Below, in pieces: positions 41,584 to 50,694 of a stretch of 64,000 nucleotides of DNA (position 1 is its first letter; every line of letters begins with the position of its first letter). The stretch spans positions 3,503 through 67,502 of the forward strand of contig JBCCTQ010000019.1 of the NCBI GenBank assembly GCA_039198225.1, in the 5' to 3' direction. The DNA is from JASJAR01 sp039198225. Lineage in GTDB: Bacteria > Pseudomonadota > Alphaproteobacteria > Rhodobacterales > Rhodobacteraceae. Under the pieces are notes generated by a model, which searched no databases, was not told the origin of the DNA, and saw nothing but the letters and a program-made list of their open reading frames with translations. The translations under genes were made by a program, and so were the position numbers.

Positions 41584-41951
41584 CGGATCACCGTAACTGC
41601 CACCGCTGGCAAAGCCTGGAGCGTTGTCAAAACATCGATAAAGTGCTGAGAAGAGACCCCCTCACCGACCGAAAGAAACACTAGGCCGCCCTCTCCTCCT
41701 AGCGCGTCACCAAGTGTTCCCGGCGGAGTACGTCCGTTTAGCGTTACACCCTCAGCCGTAAGGCGAAGAAAGATTCGCGGCTCCTGCGAGGGCGCATCGG
41801 CCGCGCCGGAACCGGCTTGAACCAAAGGCACTTCAGCAAACCGGGTGAATGTCGATGTCAGCATAAAAAAGAGGAGGAGCAGGAAAATTATGTCGATGAG
41901 CGGTGTCATCGACAGGGCGCGGCTCCGAAAAGCCCTAGGACGCCGCCGCAT
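41580..41951 (-). CDS. exbD: ExbD biopolymer transport protein (first copy)
   Basis: A 123-residue protein. The membrane helix SMTPLIDIIFLLLLFFMLTSTF carries the essential aspartate in PLID. The periplasmic part includes VPLVQAGSG and a C-terminal LQALPAVAVTVIR. With ExbB it forms the proton-driven motor that powers TonB. The start is the ATG at 41951; a GTG at 41969 with GGAG upstream is equally good. Either start overlaps the end of exbB, so translation is coupled. Confidence 0.9.
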   Translation of the reverse strand: MRRRPRAFRSRALSMTPLIDIIFLLLLFFMLTSTFTRFAEVPLVQAGSGAADAPSQEPRIFLRLTAEGVTLNGRTPPGTLGDALGGEGGLVFLSVGEGVSSQHFIDVLTTLQALPAVAVTVIR

Positions 41952-42594
41952 GGCCAGCCGCCCCGACACTGCTCTCCGGCATTAGAAGCATCGTCAACGC
42001 TTTGTCGGCAAAAATGCGGTCGCGGGACAGGCGACCGTCGAGCCAGGTGAGCGCCAAGGCCGTGGGCATCGCCACACCGAGCCCCACGGCGGTCGTCAAA
42101 AGAGCAACCCAGATGCCCCCGGCAAGGCGGCTCGGATCGACAGAGGAGCCCGCCGCCTCTAGGCTTTGGAAAGCGTCGATCATACCGAGGACGGTCCCGA
42201 AGAGACCGAGCAGCGGCGCAGTCTGAGCTATCGAGTCGAGAAGACGAAAGCCAGATTCAAGCCCCGACATCTGCGCCTCGGCCCGCGCCGACAAGCGCTC
42301 TAAAAGGCCCTGGCCGGCTTTGCCCTTGCGGGCACCTTCCATGGCTTCCAGCATGAGGCTGCGAATATGCGACCTGCTGGCTTCGGTTGAACGTATTGCG
42401 GCCTTGTCGTTGCCGTCATCCCAAAGCCTCAGGGCGTCTTCGAGCTTCTTTCGCCGACCGACGCCGGTGCGCGCAAATTGCCAGAACTTGAGGAGAATCG
42501 TAGCCAAAGAAATGACCGAGACCACAAGAAGGATCGCAACCACGGGCCCGCCCAGGTCGAGCATCGCCCGGATCGGATCGATAATTCTCTCCAT
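41935..42594 (-). CDS. exbB: ExbB/TolQ/MotA-family proton channel protein
   Basis: A 219-residue inner-membrane protein with three helices (about 15-38, 112-135 and 155-180). Signatures are DSIAQTAPLLGLFGTVLGMIDAF and ALLTTAVGLGVAMPTALALTW, with the conserved Thr/Ser and Gly residues of the ExbB channel. It forms the pentamer around ExbD. The ATG at 42594 lies five bases after the stop of the small exported protein. Confidence 0.94.
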   Translation of the reverse strand: MERIIDPIRAMLDLGGPVVAILLVVSVISLATILLKFWQFARTGVGRRKKLEDALRLWDDGNDKAAIRSTEASRSHIRSLMLEAMEGARKGKAGQGLLERLSARAEAQMSGLESGFRLLDSIAQTAPLLGLFGTVLGMIDAFQSLEAAGSSVDPSRLAGGIWVALLTTAVGLGVAMPTALALTWLDGRLSRDRIFADKALTMLLMPESSVGAAGHAAAS

Positions 42595-42599
42595 TTCGG

Positions 42600-43052
42600 T
42601 CAGCCGAGCATGTCGATGCCGGTCCGGCTCGACAACGTGAGGGCGTCGAGGCAGGAGCTCGTATCAAGACCCGCACCATCGCAGGCATCGACCCCGTTCA
42701 CTAAAACCGAGCCTATGTCCCCGCATGGGACGTCGGACACATCGAACTGGCGCACCCGAGGGCGTCCGGCAGGGATCTCTTGAAAGTCGAATAAAGTAAG
42801 TCGATCAAGCCCACCGCTCGCCTTAAAGACAACGATCTCGAGAACGAGCGACGCGACATCTATACCGAGTTCATTGCTGACTAGGAATGTGAGCCTGCAG
42901 GCATTTTCACTCTCCGACGCCGAATTCAGTTCTAGCCCGAGGGACGGACCCGCTTCCACATCTTGACCAAAGCCAGGGCCACTCCCCGCCAGGAGGAGCG
43001 CCACGCCGGCACCCCCCAATCGAAAGCGGCTTCGCACTCGTCGTTCGGACAT
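42600..43052 (-). CDS. Small exported protein of the TonB uptake operon
   Basis: A 150-residue protein with an Arg-rich N terminus and a hydrophobic signal (LGGAGVALLLAGSGPGFG, cleavage near residue 30). The mature part is beta-like with CRLTFLVSNELGIDVASLVLEIVVFKASGGLDRLTLFDF and RQFDVSDVPCGDIGSVLVN, holding four cysteines that could form disulfides. Genes of this kind, labelled Tat-signal proteins, sit between receptor and exbB in related Rhodobacterales as I recall. Role unknown; a periplasmic accessory to the receptor or motor is inferred from place. Confidence 0.72.
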   Translation of the reverse strand: MSERRVRSRFRLGGAGVALLLAGSGPGFGQDVEAGPSLGLELNSASESENACRLTFLVSNELGIDVASLVLEIVVFKASGGLDRLTLFDFQEIPAGRPRVRQFDVSDVPCGDIGSVLVNGVDACDGAGLDTSSCLDALTLSSRTGIDMLG

Positions 43053-43061
43053 TCAAGCTCC

Positions 43062-45185
43062 CTAGAAGGTTCTGCGAAGGGAAATATTTATGCTTCGCCC
43101 AGACCTTCTTACGGCCTCGGATTGAAGATGCGTACGATAGTCGGTGTCGAGGAGATTTGTGACCCCGACACGAAACTCGGTGCCTCTGAGAACGCCCTGG
43201 TCCGGCGTCCAAGTGGCGAAAACGTCATGGATGAGATTGCTATCTGCGGTGATGTTTGTGGGGGGCGCGCCACCAAAGCCCGCCTGGGCACGGGTCTTTT
43301 CGAAGTAGTAAGTGCCTTCCCAACCCAGTTCGAGGTTTCGGGTGGGCAGCCGCGTGCCGAGCAGAAGTGTGATCGTATCCGCAGGGATTCGGTCCTCTAG
43401 GGCGGGATTAATCGACCCGGGATCGCTTATGTCATCCCCCGTCTGAATGGTCACAGCGAGGGAGCCGAAAAGGCGATCAGCCTCGTATGAGCCTTCAAGT
43501 TCCAATCCCGTGATCGAAGCGTCGTCGAGGTTCGTTCGGGTGGGGTTGCCCGCCCCAGCCGCAGAGTTTGAGACGATTAGGTCATCCAAGAGATTGTGAA
43601 ATGCGACCCCCTTGAACGCGATCTGGTCACCTGACGAGAATACGTCGTCAGACGTTTAGGACGCACCAAGTTCGAAATTTAAGCTCTTTTCGTTTCTTAG
43701 TGTTCCTACTGCCGGCTGGTCAGCTGCGCCAGGAAAGGCAGCGCGCGAATCGTAGAGTTCGTCGACCACAGGCAGTCGCTCTGTGTAGGAAACCGACCCA
43801 AATACAGCCACTTCTTCCGTAGTTTGGTAGTGGAGCGCGAACGTCCCGGCGAGGCCAGTGCCGCTTACATCCTCGTCCGTCGGCACAAGTGGTCCGGGAC
43901 TTGTGTTCTGGAAGTCAACCCGCGCACCGGTCAGCACTGTCACGCGCTCGTTCAGGACCAATTCATTCTGAGCAAAGACGCCAATTGTAGACGTCGTCCC
44001 TTCCGGCTGGAACTGCGCATTTGCCGCTGTATCACGGAGGGTGATCCGATCTTGGTTAGAATAATCTATACCGACGGTCAAAAAGTTCTCGAAACCGTCT
44101 CCAAACCATTCTGACTGATTTTGCAAACGCGTACTGATCGTTTCATACTTGTAATCGGAGTCAAAAGACGAAGCACTCGCTGGGCTGGTGAAGTTGGAAA
44201 CGAATTGCGCCGAATTGGAATAGGCAATCTGTGCCTCAAGATTTATAAGACCGTTGGAGAGCGGGCTATAGCCATACTTTACAAAAGCCGTATCGTCTTC
44301 AACTTCACGGTCGACAAATCCGAAGTCGAAACCTCCCGTAACCGTCACCAATTCGACCACGTCAAGGGGCTGGCTATCAGCTTCGCCTCGATAGCGAATG
44401 TAACCGGCCTCAACGGTGTGTTCGAGACTATCCCCAAAACTGAACGTCCCTTTCGCAAGGAAATTCAACTCGTTCTGCTCGGTCCCTATGATGTCGTTGC
44501 CACTCCCGTCCTGCTGCAACGAAGACGTGTCGTAAATCGCGCCGAGGAGGATGTCGGATCGCTCGTTCGGTGCAAAGGCAAGGAAGGATGTGCTTTCAAA
44601 AACAGACCCGTTGCTCTTGAATTCGACCTTTTGGTCGAAGGCAAAGGGATCACCGGCTTCCAGAAAGTCGGCGGCATCACGTGTCTCAAGGGCAATCACG
44701 CCGCCAATGGCGCCGGCGCCATATAGGGTTGATGAACTCGGGCCACGAAGGATTTCTACGTTTTTGAAGAACTCAGGGTCCGTGAAGAGCGAGCCTTGCC
44801 GGTAGCTTTCGTAGTACTTTTTTACTCCGTCGATCAACGTTACGATTCTGGGCTCGTCGGCGGAGGTGCCGCCTCCGATACCGCGGATGTTGAAGCTTTC
44901 GCCAAACCGAGACTCCGACCCAACTGTCGATATGCCGGGGCTGTTTTCGAGGACATCACCGATCGTGCCCGACTGGACGCGTGCGATATCTTCCTCTTCG
45001 AGAACAGTGATCGATTGGGGCGCATCGATAGCCACCTTTGGCGCTCCAGCGCCAACCACAATGCGTCCAAGGTTGGTAGAGAACCCCTCGGTTTGCGTTT
45101 CCTGAGCGTGCAAGGGCACATTGAGCCCGACAGTGATCGCCGTAGACAATATTAGGCAAGATTTGCCAGAGACATGTTGCGACAT
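43062..45185 (-). pseudogene. TonB-dependent outer-membrane receptor (haem/siderophore type) with in-frame stop
   Basis: It encodes a receptor of about 707 codons. A signal peptide precedes the plug: APQSITVLEEEDIARVQSGTIGDVLENSPGISTVG, then FNIRGIGG and VEILRGPSSSTLYGAGAIGGVIALET. The barrel follows and ends with INISLRRTF, a good outer-membrane C terminus. A single TAA at 43656-43658 interrupts it after NFELGAS; the same frame continues with TSDDVFSSGDQIAFKGVAFHN and the last quarter of the barrel. A Tyr codon is expected at that point. The family resembles haemoglobin/transferrin-type receptors (HmuR-like). Start is the ATG at 45185 with GAGAGGGG upstream. Mutation, read-through or sequence error cannot be told apart. 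Confidence 0.85.
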
Positions 45186-45813
45186 GCTTCCCCTCTCCAG
45201 TCCCATGGGCCAGAGCTGGCGAATTCGTCGCTGGCTGTGGATTAGCGAAGGGTACCCCCCCCTCCAGCCGAAACCCCTAGAGGCAGAATGTCGGTATTGC
45301 AAGACTTTAACACGAGCTTCGAAAAGGATGGTACTCTGCGGCCACGGCCCCCTCTCCAGGCCCAGCGAGGAAAACCCCCGCTATCCTCTGCGCGACCGGC
45401 GACCAAAAATGCTGAGCAAGCCATCTAGTCGCTTGATCTCCAATGAAGCTCAATAATTCTGGCCAATGGAAGCATTCGGTCGTTCCTCCGCGACTAGTAT
45501 TTTGCGCGAATTCCAAGCCTTAGGTCACTGCGTTCGGTCCCTCATCAGGGTCCATTTCCGCGAAGCAGGATGGCCTAAGAATGGATCCCAATAGTTGAAA
45601 TTTCAGAATCAGAAGTGCAACTTACCTAAAAGCCACCTTCCTTGCCGGAAAGGCGTGCACGGACATTCGAGACGAACTCCCTGACCGGAATATCGAAACC
45701 GATGCCCTTTTTAGCGTGTTGTCTTTCGTATCTGCGAAGCTAGCGTGCAGGCAACAAAAGGTAATCAAAGCCGAAGACCGAGCTTCAAATCCAAGCAGTT
45801 ATTGGCGGACAGA
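45186..45813. other. Promoter region of the TonB receptor operon
   Basis: These 628 bases lack a recognisable gene. They lie upstream of the leftward receptor gene and downstream of the leftward chemoreceptor. A run of C residues is at about 45257-45265, close to the receptor start, and a short perfect palindrome TGAAATTTCA is at 45596-45605. I could not recognise a Fur, Irr or RirA site. Confidence 0.45.
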
Positions 45814-48264
45814 CTAGGCCGAACGTCGCGAGGTGTCGCTGTGTCCATGATCCAAGACCTTATCTGATAACAGGCAGAAAGCGGCCACAGACCCAGCCAG
45901 TCTACTGGAAACAGTCCGCAGTGTCTGGACAGCGGTCTCAGTGTCGCTAAGTGCGCCACTCGTCTCCTTTGTATCTCGATCCAACTCTGTGGTTGCTTTG
46001 GAGATCTCGGCGATTCCAGTCGACGTTTCAGCTGTTGCCTTTACGATATCGGACAGCTTACTCGCGGCATCTGTGATCCCAGTCACTATCCCATCCAGAG
46101 CCTCGCCCGACGCCGTTGCGAGTTCAACACCGTGATTAACATGGTCTGCAGATGTCGAAATTAGATCAGAGATTTCCCTCGCCGCATTGGCGGACCGTTG
46201 CGCAAGCGCCCGCACTTCTGAGGCAACTACAGCAAAACCGCGCCCAGCCTCGCCGGCACGCGACGCTTCCACTGCGGCGTTGAGCGCGAGTAAGTTGGTC
46301 TGGAACGCAATTTCATCAATTACTCTTAGCACCCGCGCAATTTCATCGGACGACGACTTGATCTTTCCGATTGCGTCGACCGTTCGAGTGACAATTCCAC
46401 TCCCGGAAGCGGCCATTTCCTCAACATTCTTGACTGCCTCTCCAGCAATTTTCGCAGCACCAGCGGCGGTCTCCACCGAAGTCGTCATCTGTGTGAGTTC
46501 GATTGCCGTTTGAGCGATTCGAGATGCACTCCGTTTAGAACGCTCGGCGAGATCAGTTGAGGCAAAGGTAATGTCATGGGACGTGGCGTCCAAGCTGCCA
46601 GCAGACGAAGAAATGTCTTCGAGCGTCCGTGAGAGGCTGCCCGCCGTTTCATTTGTGGCCGCGGCAATTTCTCCAAAGACACCTTGAAAATCAGTCGGCA
46701 TCTGATGGCTCAAGTCGCCTTCTGCAAGTTTTGAAAGCGCCTCTTGCACAGAACCCAACCCCGTGTCGGCAGCTTCTCCAATGCGGTTAAGGCCATCGCA
46801 GATCTCAGCAAAGACACCTTGCTTGTCGTCCACACGGAGCCTGCCGGAAAAGTCACCGGCCGCGCAAGCTTCGACGACTTTTGCGATCTCAAACGCGGCA
46901 CGCTGTTCAGCTTCATTTCTTTCCTGAGCGGCGCGCTTTTCCTTTTCTGCGATGGCTGCGCGTTCAGCGATCTCCCTTCGCTCTTTATCTGCTTGAATCG
47001 CTTCTTCTTCCTGCCTGCGAACCGCCACTTCCTTGGCAGCGACCTCGACTTTCCGAGCATCAAGGAGCGCTTCACGGAATGTCGCGACAGTCTGATAAAG
47101 TTCCTTTATCTCAGACAATTCTCGTCGATTTTCTCGCACCCTGACGTCTAAGTCGCCCTGAGCGAGCGCTTTCAGAATTCTCGTCGCCGCTCCCAAAAGA
47201 CCCAATACTCGTTTCCGGATACTGAAATAGATTGCGAGAAGTACGATTACCGAGATCACGGCGAACGCGCAGCTCCCAATTGCGGCCGTCCAGGCCGCTT
47301 TTTCGCGGCCGCTCCAATATGCGGTCAAAGCATACCCGCTGTCCTGGGAGAGGCTCTCCATGGCGGACAATGCACCATTGGACAGTGCAAAGAAGTCATC
47401 AAATGAAATGGAGTAATCTACCTGCTCACTGTCAGCTTGGCTCAGCGACATCGCCTCAATCTGCGATGTGACGTTCAGGTATTCGCCAAAATAACGTCCT
47501 TCGGCCGATGCTATGCCTTCCACTATCGGATCAGGCAGGTTTGTCATAAGATAGGCGCTGTTTTTGAGCCTATCCCACGCCTCCGACGCACGCGAGCTAT
47601 CCAACCGAAGCTCCAAATGCTGGGAGCTTCCAATTGGGCCGGAATTTAGGGTTGCAATGGCAAAATGTGTTCTGGCGCGACCGCCAAACTCTCGCACCTC
47701 CCAAGCACCGAGTTGCACTGCGGCCAGCGCGCCAGCCACCTGCGTTGAGATCCTGACCCTGTTCTGCAAAAGAGTTGTGGCATTCTTCAGGTTGACGACT
47801 TCTTCTTTAATCTCGAAAGGCAACTCGTAGGCTCGGGATTGGTCGCGTTCAGAAAGCGGTTGGGACAAAAGCTGGTCAATCTCAGTGCGGAGGCGGGCTA
47901 CCTTTTTGAGACTTATATCCGTTTGACTGATGAATGCGTCACGTGTTGTTAAAAAATCAGCCGCAGAAATCAACTGCATTGCCGATGTCAAACCCTCATC
48001 GGCAAGTCTTCTTTGCTCATCAATGATATCTCGGAAGGCCTGAGGTATCGGTTCGGAATATGCAAGAGACACCTGCGTAACGCTACGCTCCAGTGACATT
48101 GAGACAGTGGCACTCATGGCCGTCGTCTCCACGTTTCCCAGAAGAGCAGCGCGACGAATGTCTTGGAGTTCCTGAACGGCTTCACTGGCCATTTTGAAAC
48201 CGAGACCGACCAGCATTGCGCCAATAATGCTAAAGCCGATCAGGATGAAAAACGACAGCCGCAA
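45814..48264 (-). CDS. Methyl-accepting chemotaxis protein
   Basis: An 816-residue chemoreceptor. A first membrane helix is at about 4-25, a helical periplasmic sensor at about 26-320 (no Cache fold recognised; a helical-bundle type seems likely) and a second helix at about 325-347. HAMP-like repeats follow around LLGAATRILKALAQGDLDVRV and CAAGDFSGRLRVDD, linked by a charged coiled coil, and then the signalling domain with the hairpin tip EIAFQTNLLALNAAVEASRAGEAGRGFAVVASEVRALAQRSA. No C-terminal CheR-binding pentapeptide is present. It implies a motile cell; no other chemotaxis gene lies here. Confidence 0.94.
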   Translation of the reverse strand: MRLSFFILIGFSIIGAMLVGLGFKMASEAVQELQDIRRAALLGNVETTAMSATVSMSLERSVTQVSLAYSEPIPQAFRDIIDEQRRLADEGLTSAMQLISAADFLTTRDAFISQTDISLKKVARLRTEIDQLLSQPLSERDQSRAYELPFEIKEEVVNLKNATTLLQNRVRISTQVAGALAAVQLGAWEVREFGGRARTHFAIATLNSGPIGSSQHLELRLDSSRASEAWDRLKNSAYLMTNLPDPIVEGIASAEGRYFGEYLNVTSQIEAMSLSQADSEQVDYSISFDDFFALSNGALSAMESLSQDSGYALTAYWSGREKAAWTAAIGSCAFAVISVIVLLAIYFSIRKRVLGLLGAATRILKALAQGDLDVRVRENRRELSEIKELYQTVATFREALLDARKVEVAAKEVAVRRQEEEAIQADKERREIAERAAIAEKEKRAAQERNEAEQRAAFEIAKVVEACAAGDFSGRLRVDDKQGVFAEICDGLNRIGEAADTGLGSVQEALSKLAEGDLSHQMPTDFQGVFGEIAAATNETAGSLSRTLEDISSSAGSLDATSHDITFASTDLAERSKRSASRIAQTAIELTQMTTSVETAAGAAKIAGEAVKNVEEMAASGSGIVTRTVDAIGKIKSSSDEIARVLRVIDEIAFQTNLLALNAAVEASRAGEAGRGFAVVASEVRALAQRSANAAREISDLISTSADHVNHGVELATASGEALDGIVTGITDAASKLSDIVKATAETSTGIAEISKATTELDRDTKETSGALSDTETAVQTLRTVSSRLAGSVAAFCLLSDKVLDHGHSDTSRRSA

Positions 48265-49205
48265 AGTTCACTCCTCCACAAGCAACCGACTAATGATCGA
48301 GAAAGATGAATTTCCGCTAAACGGTTGTTTGGGACACAGAACGATCTGGCGCCAACCCATTTGGAACCAACTTGGTTCGGAACGACCAATTTCATGGGCT
48401 TTTCACCCAATGGCTGGAACCTAAGGTTTCGCTACGCGCGGCCTTTTCTTACGGGGCCATCGGCACCACGTTCATTCTCCAAATGGTTTCGGACGGGCTA
48501 CTTATTCAACCAGTGGTCGTTAACGATTTCGCCGTCGGGTCGCCCGGGACCCGGCCGGATGACACACGAAATTGCGCCACGATGGCATGCTGGCGGCCCA
48601 TCGCTTCGTCTATCCTGAGTTTGGATGGACTAAATGCGGCTTTCGAGACGGCGCTCTTGACTCCGAGTATTAGACTTCCTCAATGTTGACCCTCAAACCC
48701 TGTCCGCTACCCGGTGAATATTGCTGCCAGATTCACCCGGCAGGCTGCGAAACGCAGTTTAGCCGGAGCGTCAACGCCCTCATTACACGGCGGATGAATG
48801 GCTTTTCCAACGTGCTGGAGATTGTCCGTCTAGATAGGGACTTCAGAGATGATTTCTGGCTCGAATCCTGTGCCGTTCGTGGTGCCAATGGCTTCGGTCA
48901 GATCGGCCAAGGGGGCGCGTTTGCAGCCGACTCCGGAGGGGACACGCATCTTCGCATCAATAGCTTTGTCCGGATCGAAAGCCCGGGGCCGTCCGCGAGA
49001 GCGTTCCGATTCCAGTTTTACTTCCGTACCTTTCGGTGCAGAGAAGTTTCGCTAGCTGCCGATTTTTTGCGGCGTGTAAATTGATCTTTGCCAGTATGTT
49101 CTTCCAACATCGATTGTACTACCGCTCTTTACTTTTGTTTTGTCAAAGCAGGCCCCAAGCGGACGGCGGTGAGCATGGAAAAATCGGGCATTCTTACGCT
49201 CCAGG
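48265..49205. other. Gene-poor stretch with a possible TetR-type remnant
   Basis: No complete gene is supported in about 940 bases. A plus-strand frame at 48351-48545 reads FHGLFTQWLEPKVSLRAAFSYGAIGTTFILQMVSDGLLIQ, which has the feel of the C-terminal helices of a TetR-type regulator without its DNA-binding part. The frame at 48683-49084 looks random. Confidence 0.35.
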
Positions 49206-49616
49206 CTAAGGAGATTGGTGTGAAACGCCGATCTGCGTGATGAGAAGGGCTGCGCCCATCAGGGAGAAGCCTTTGAGGAAATGGGCCTGTTGCAACGCCC
49301 AGAGAACCGGGTCGGTTTCCGCCATCAATTCATAGCCGTGGACCACCAGAGTGACCGGCACCAAAAAGGCGACCAATAACCAGCCTCCGAGACGCGGGCA
49401 CCAATTCAAGAGGATCATCGTCGCTCCAGCCAATTCGACGACACCCGAGGCGAGCGTCAAAAACACTGGAAAGGGCACGGCCTCGGGCATCAAAGAAACG
49501 TAGTAAGGAATGTTCGTGAAATGTGTCACACCTGACAGATAGAAAAGTGACGTGAATAGGATTCGAGCCGCTATGGTGAGGCTGGCATGGTTCCGAAGTC
49601 GTGTTTCGGCAAGCAT
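49206..49616 (-). CDS. DoxX-family membrane protein
   Basis: A 136-residue protein with four membrane helices. The DoxX pattern is visible: ARILFTSLFYLSGVTHF in helix 1, LTLASGVVELAGATMILL in helix 2, GGWLLVAFLVPVTLVVH in helix 3, and FLKGFSLMGAALLITQ in helix 4. DoxX proteins are small inner-membrane proteins sometimes linked to redox or thiosulfate metabolism; a role here is not shown. GGAGAG precedes the ATG at 49616. Confidence 0.9.
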   Translation of the reverse strand: MLAETRLRNHASLTIAARILFTSLFYLSGVTHFTNIPYYVSLMPEAVPFPVFLTLASGVVELAGATMILLNWCPRLGGWLLVAFLVPVTLVVHGYELMAETDPVLWALQQAHFLKGFSLMGAALLITQIGVSHQSP

Positions 49617-49830
49617 TGGGCTCTCCGTTGGTGTGTCTTGAGGCTAGTCGCGCGCGCGATGTGAATACCATTGAAAAAAGACCGGAATTGTCGTCTCGGG
49701 CATGTTGTTACGAGCCGTGAAATGAACCGGGCTGCCGCGGTGGCGGAACGTCATGGGCAATAGGGTTTGGACAAACTAGGGCGCCAGGGCCGCGTGACCC
49801 CAAAAGATCATAGACGTGTTCCTTTTCGGT

Positions 49831-49858
49831 GGGCCCAATACGCTCGCGCATTGGGCCC
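49831..49858 (-). terminator. Terminator-like hairpin after the hydrolase gene
   Basis: GGGCCCAAT (49831-49839) and ATTGGGCCC (49850-49858) form a perfect 9-bp stem with a 10-base loop, six bases beyond the original TAA stop (49865-49867) of the interrupted hydrolase. No T-run follows. Its position after the ancestral stop supports the longer gene model. Confidence 0.55.
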
Positions 49859-49864
49859 TGTGCG

Positions 49865-50629
49865 TTAGTTGGACGAGGCATCTTCAATAGCACCCAAAAT
49901 CACATCTGCTACGGCCTCGGGCTTTGACAGCATGGCCACATGGCTCGATGCAACGGGGGTCACATCGGCCCCCATGCGCTTTGCAAAAAAGCCCTAGAGC
50001 ACCGGTGGGATGATCTGGTCGTTCTCGGTCATCACATAATAGGTCGAGTACAAGGTCCAGGCGGCAATTGTCGGTGCCTGATAGTTGATCTGGTATTGGA
50101 TTGGGCCCTGGGTCGCTGCGATCAGGGCGGCCTCTTCAGCTGGCAAATCCGGGGCAAAATAGGTCGCAACGCCCTTGGCGCTCAACCGAACGTAACCGGC
50201 ATTGTCGGGGCTGGCTTCGGCCTGCCACGGTGCGGGCGGCCGGCCTTCCAAAAGCTCAGACAGTGCCTGGCCCGCATACAACGCAAATCCTGCCACATAG
50301 ACCAGTGCTTCGACCTTCTCATGGGCGCCGGCCTCGGTAATGACTTTGCCTCCATAGGAATGACCAACGAGCACCACGGGGCCTTTTTGCATGTCGAGGA
50401 GACGTGACACCACGGCCGCATCCCCCTCGAGGGAAGACAGCGGAAGCTGTGCGGCACTGACCGAAACGCCCGCCTCTTGCAGCATTGGGATGACTTTGTG
50501 CCAGGCGGAGGCGTCGGAAAAGGCACCATGGACCAGCACGACCGAAGCATCTTCGCCGGAGGCGCTGACGGGCGCGGCGATGGCGGCAGCCACAAATCCG
50601 GCGCGGAAGATATTGAGAGATTTGGACAT
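49865..50629 (-). pseudogene. Exported alpha/beta hydrolase with in-frame stop before the catalytic histidine
   Basis: An exported hydrolase of about 254 codons. A signal peptide (about 1-23) is followed by VVLVHGAFSDASAWH (oxyanion loop) and the nucleophile elbow VGHSYGG. A TAG at 49994-49996 cuts it after ENDQIIPPVL. The same frame goes on for 42 codons, GFFAKRMGADVTPVASSHVAMLSKPEAVADVIL and so on, which contain the catalytic histidine (SSHVAML) and end at a TAA followed by a hairpin. A Gln or Glu codon is expected at the stop. Without the tail the enzyme should be inactive. GAGGTAAC precedes the ATG at 50629. It is divergent from an AraC gene that is also broken. Confidence 0.85.
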
Positions 50630-50694
50630 TTTGAGTTACCTCAGGGCTGGGTTAGCATTGCACGAAAACGTATGCGCTGAGGATTGGTCTGCCG

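Noticed and set aside
45596..45605. Palindrome TGAAATTTCA as an iron-regulator box for the TonB receptor
   Set aside because: Too short, about 410 bases from the start codon, and not like a Fur, Irr or RirA site.
48855..48880. CTCGAATCC resembling a tRNA T-loop
   Set aside because: The invariant TT before CGA is missing and no acceptor or D-arm pairs with it.
48683..49084. Plus-strand open frame of 133 codons
   Set aside because: No recognisable domain, no ribosome site, and composition unlike coding sequence of the window.
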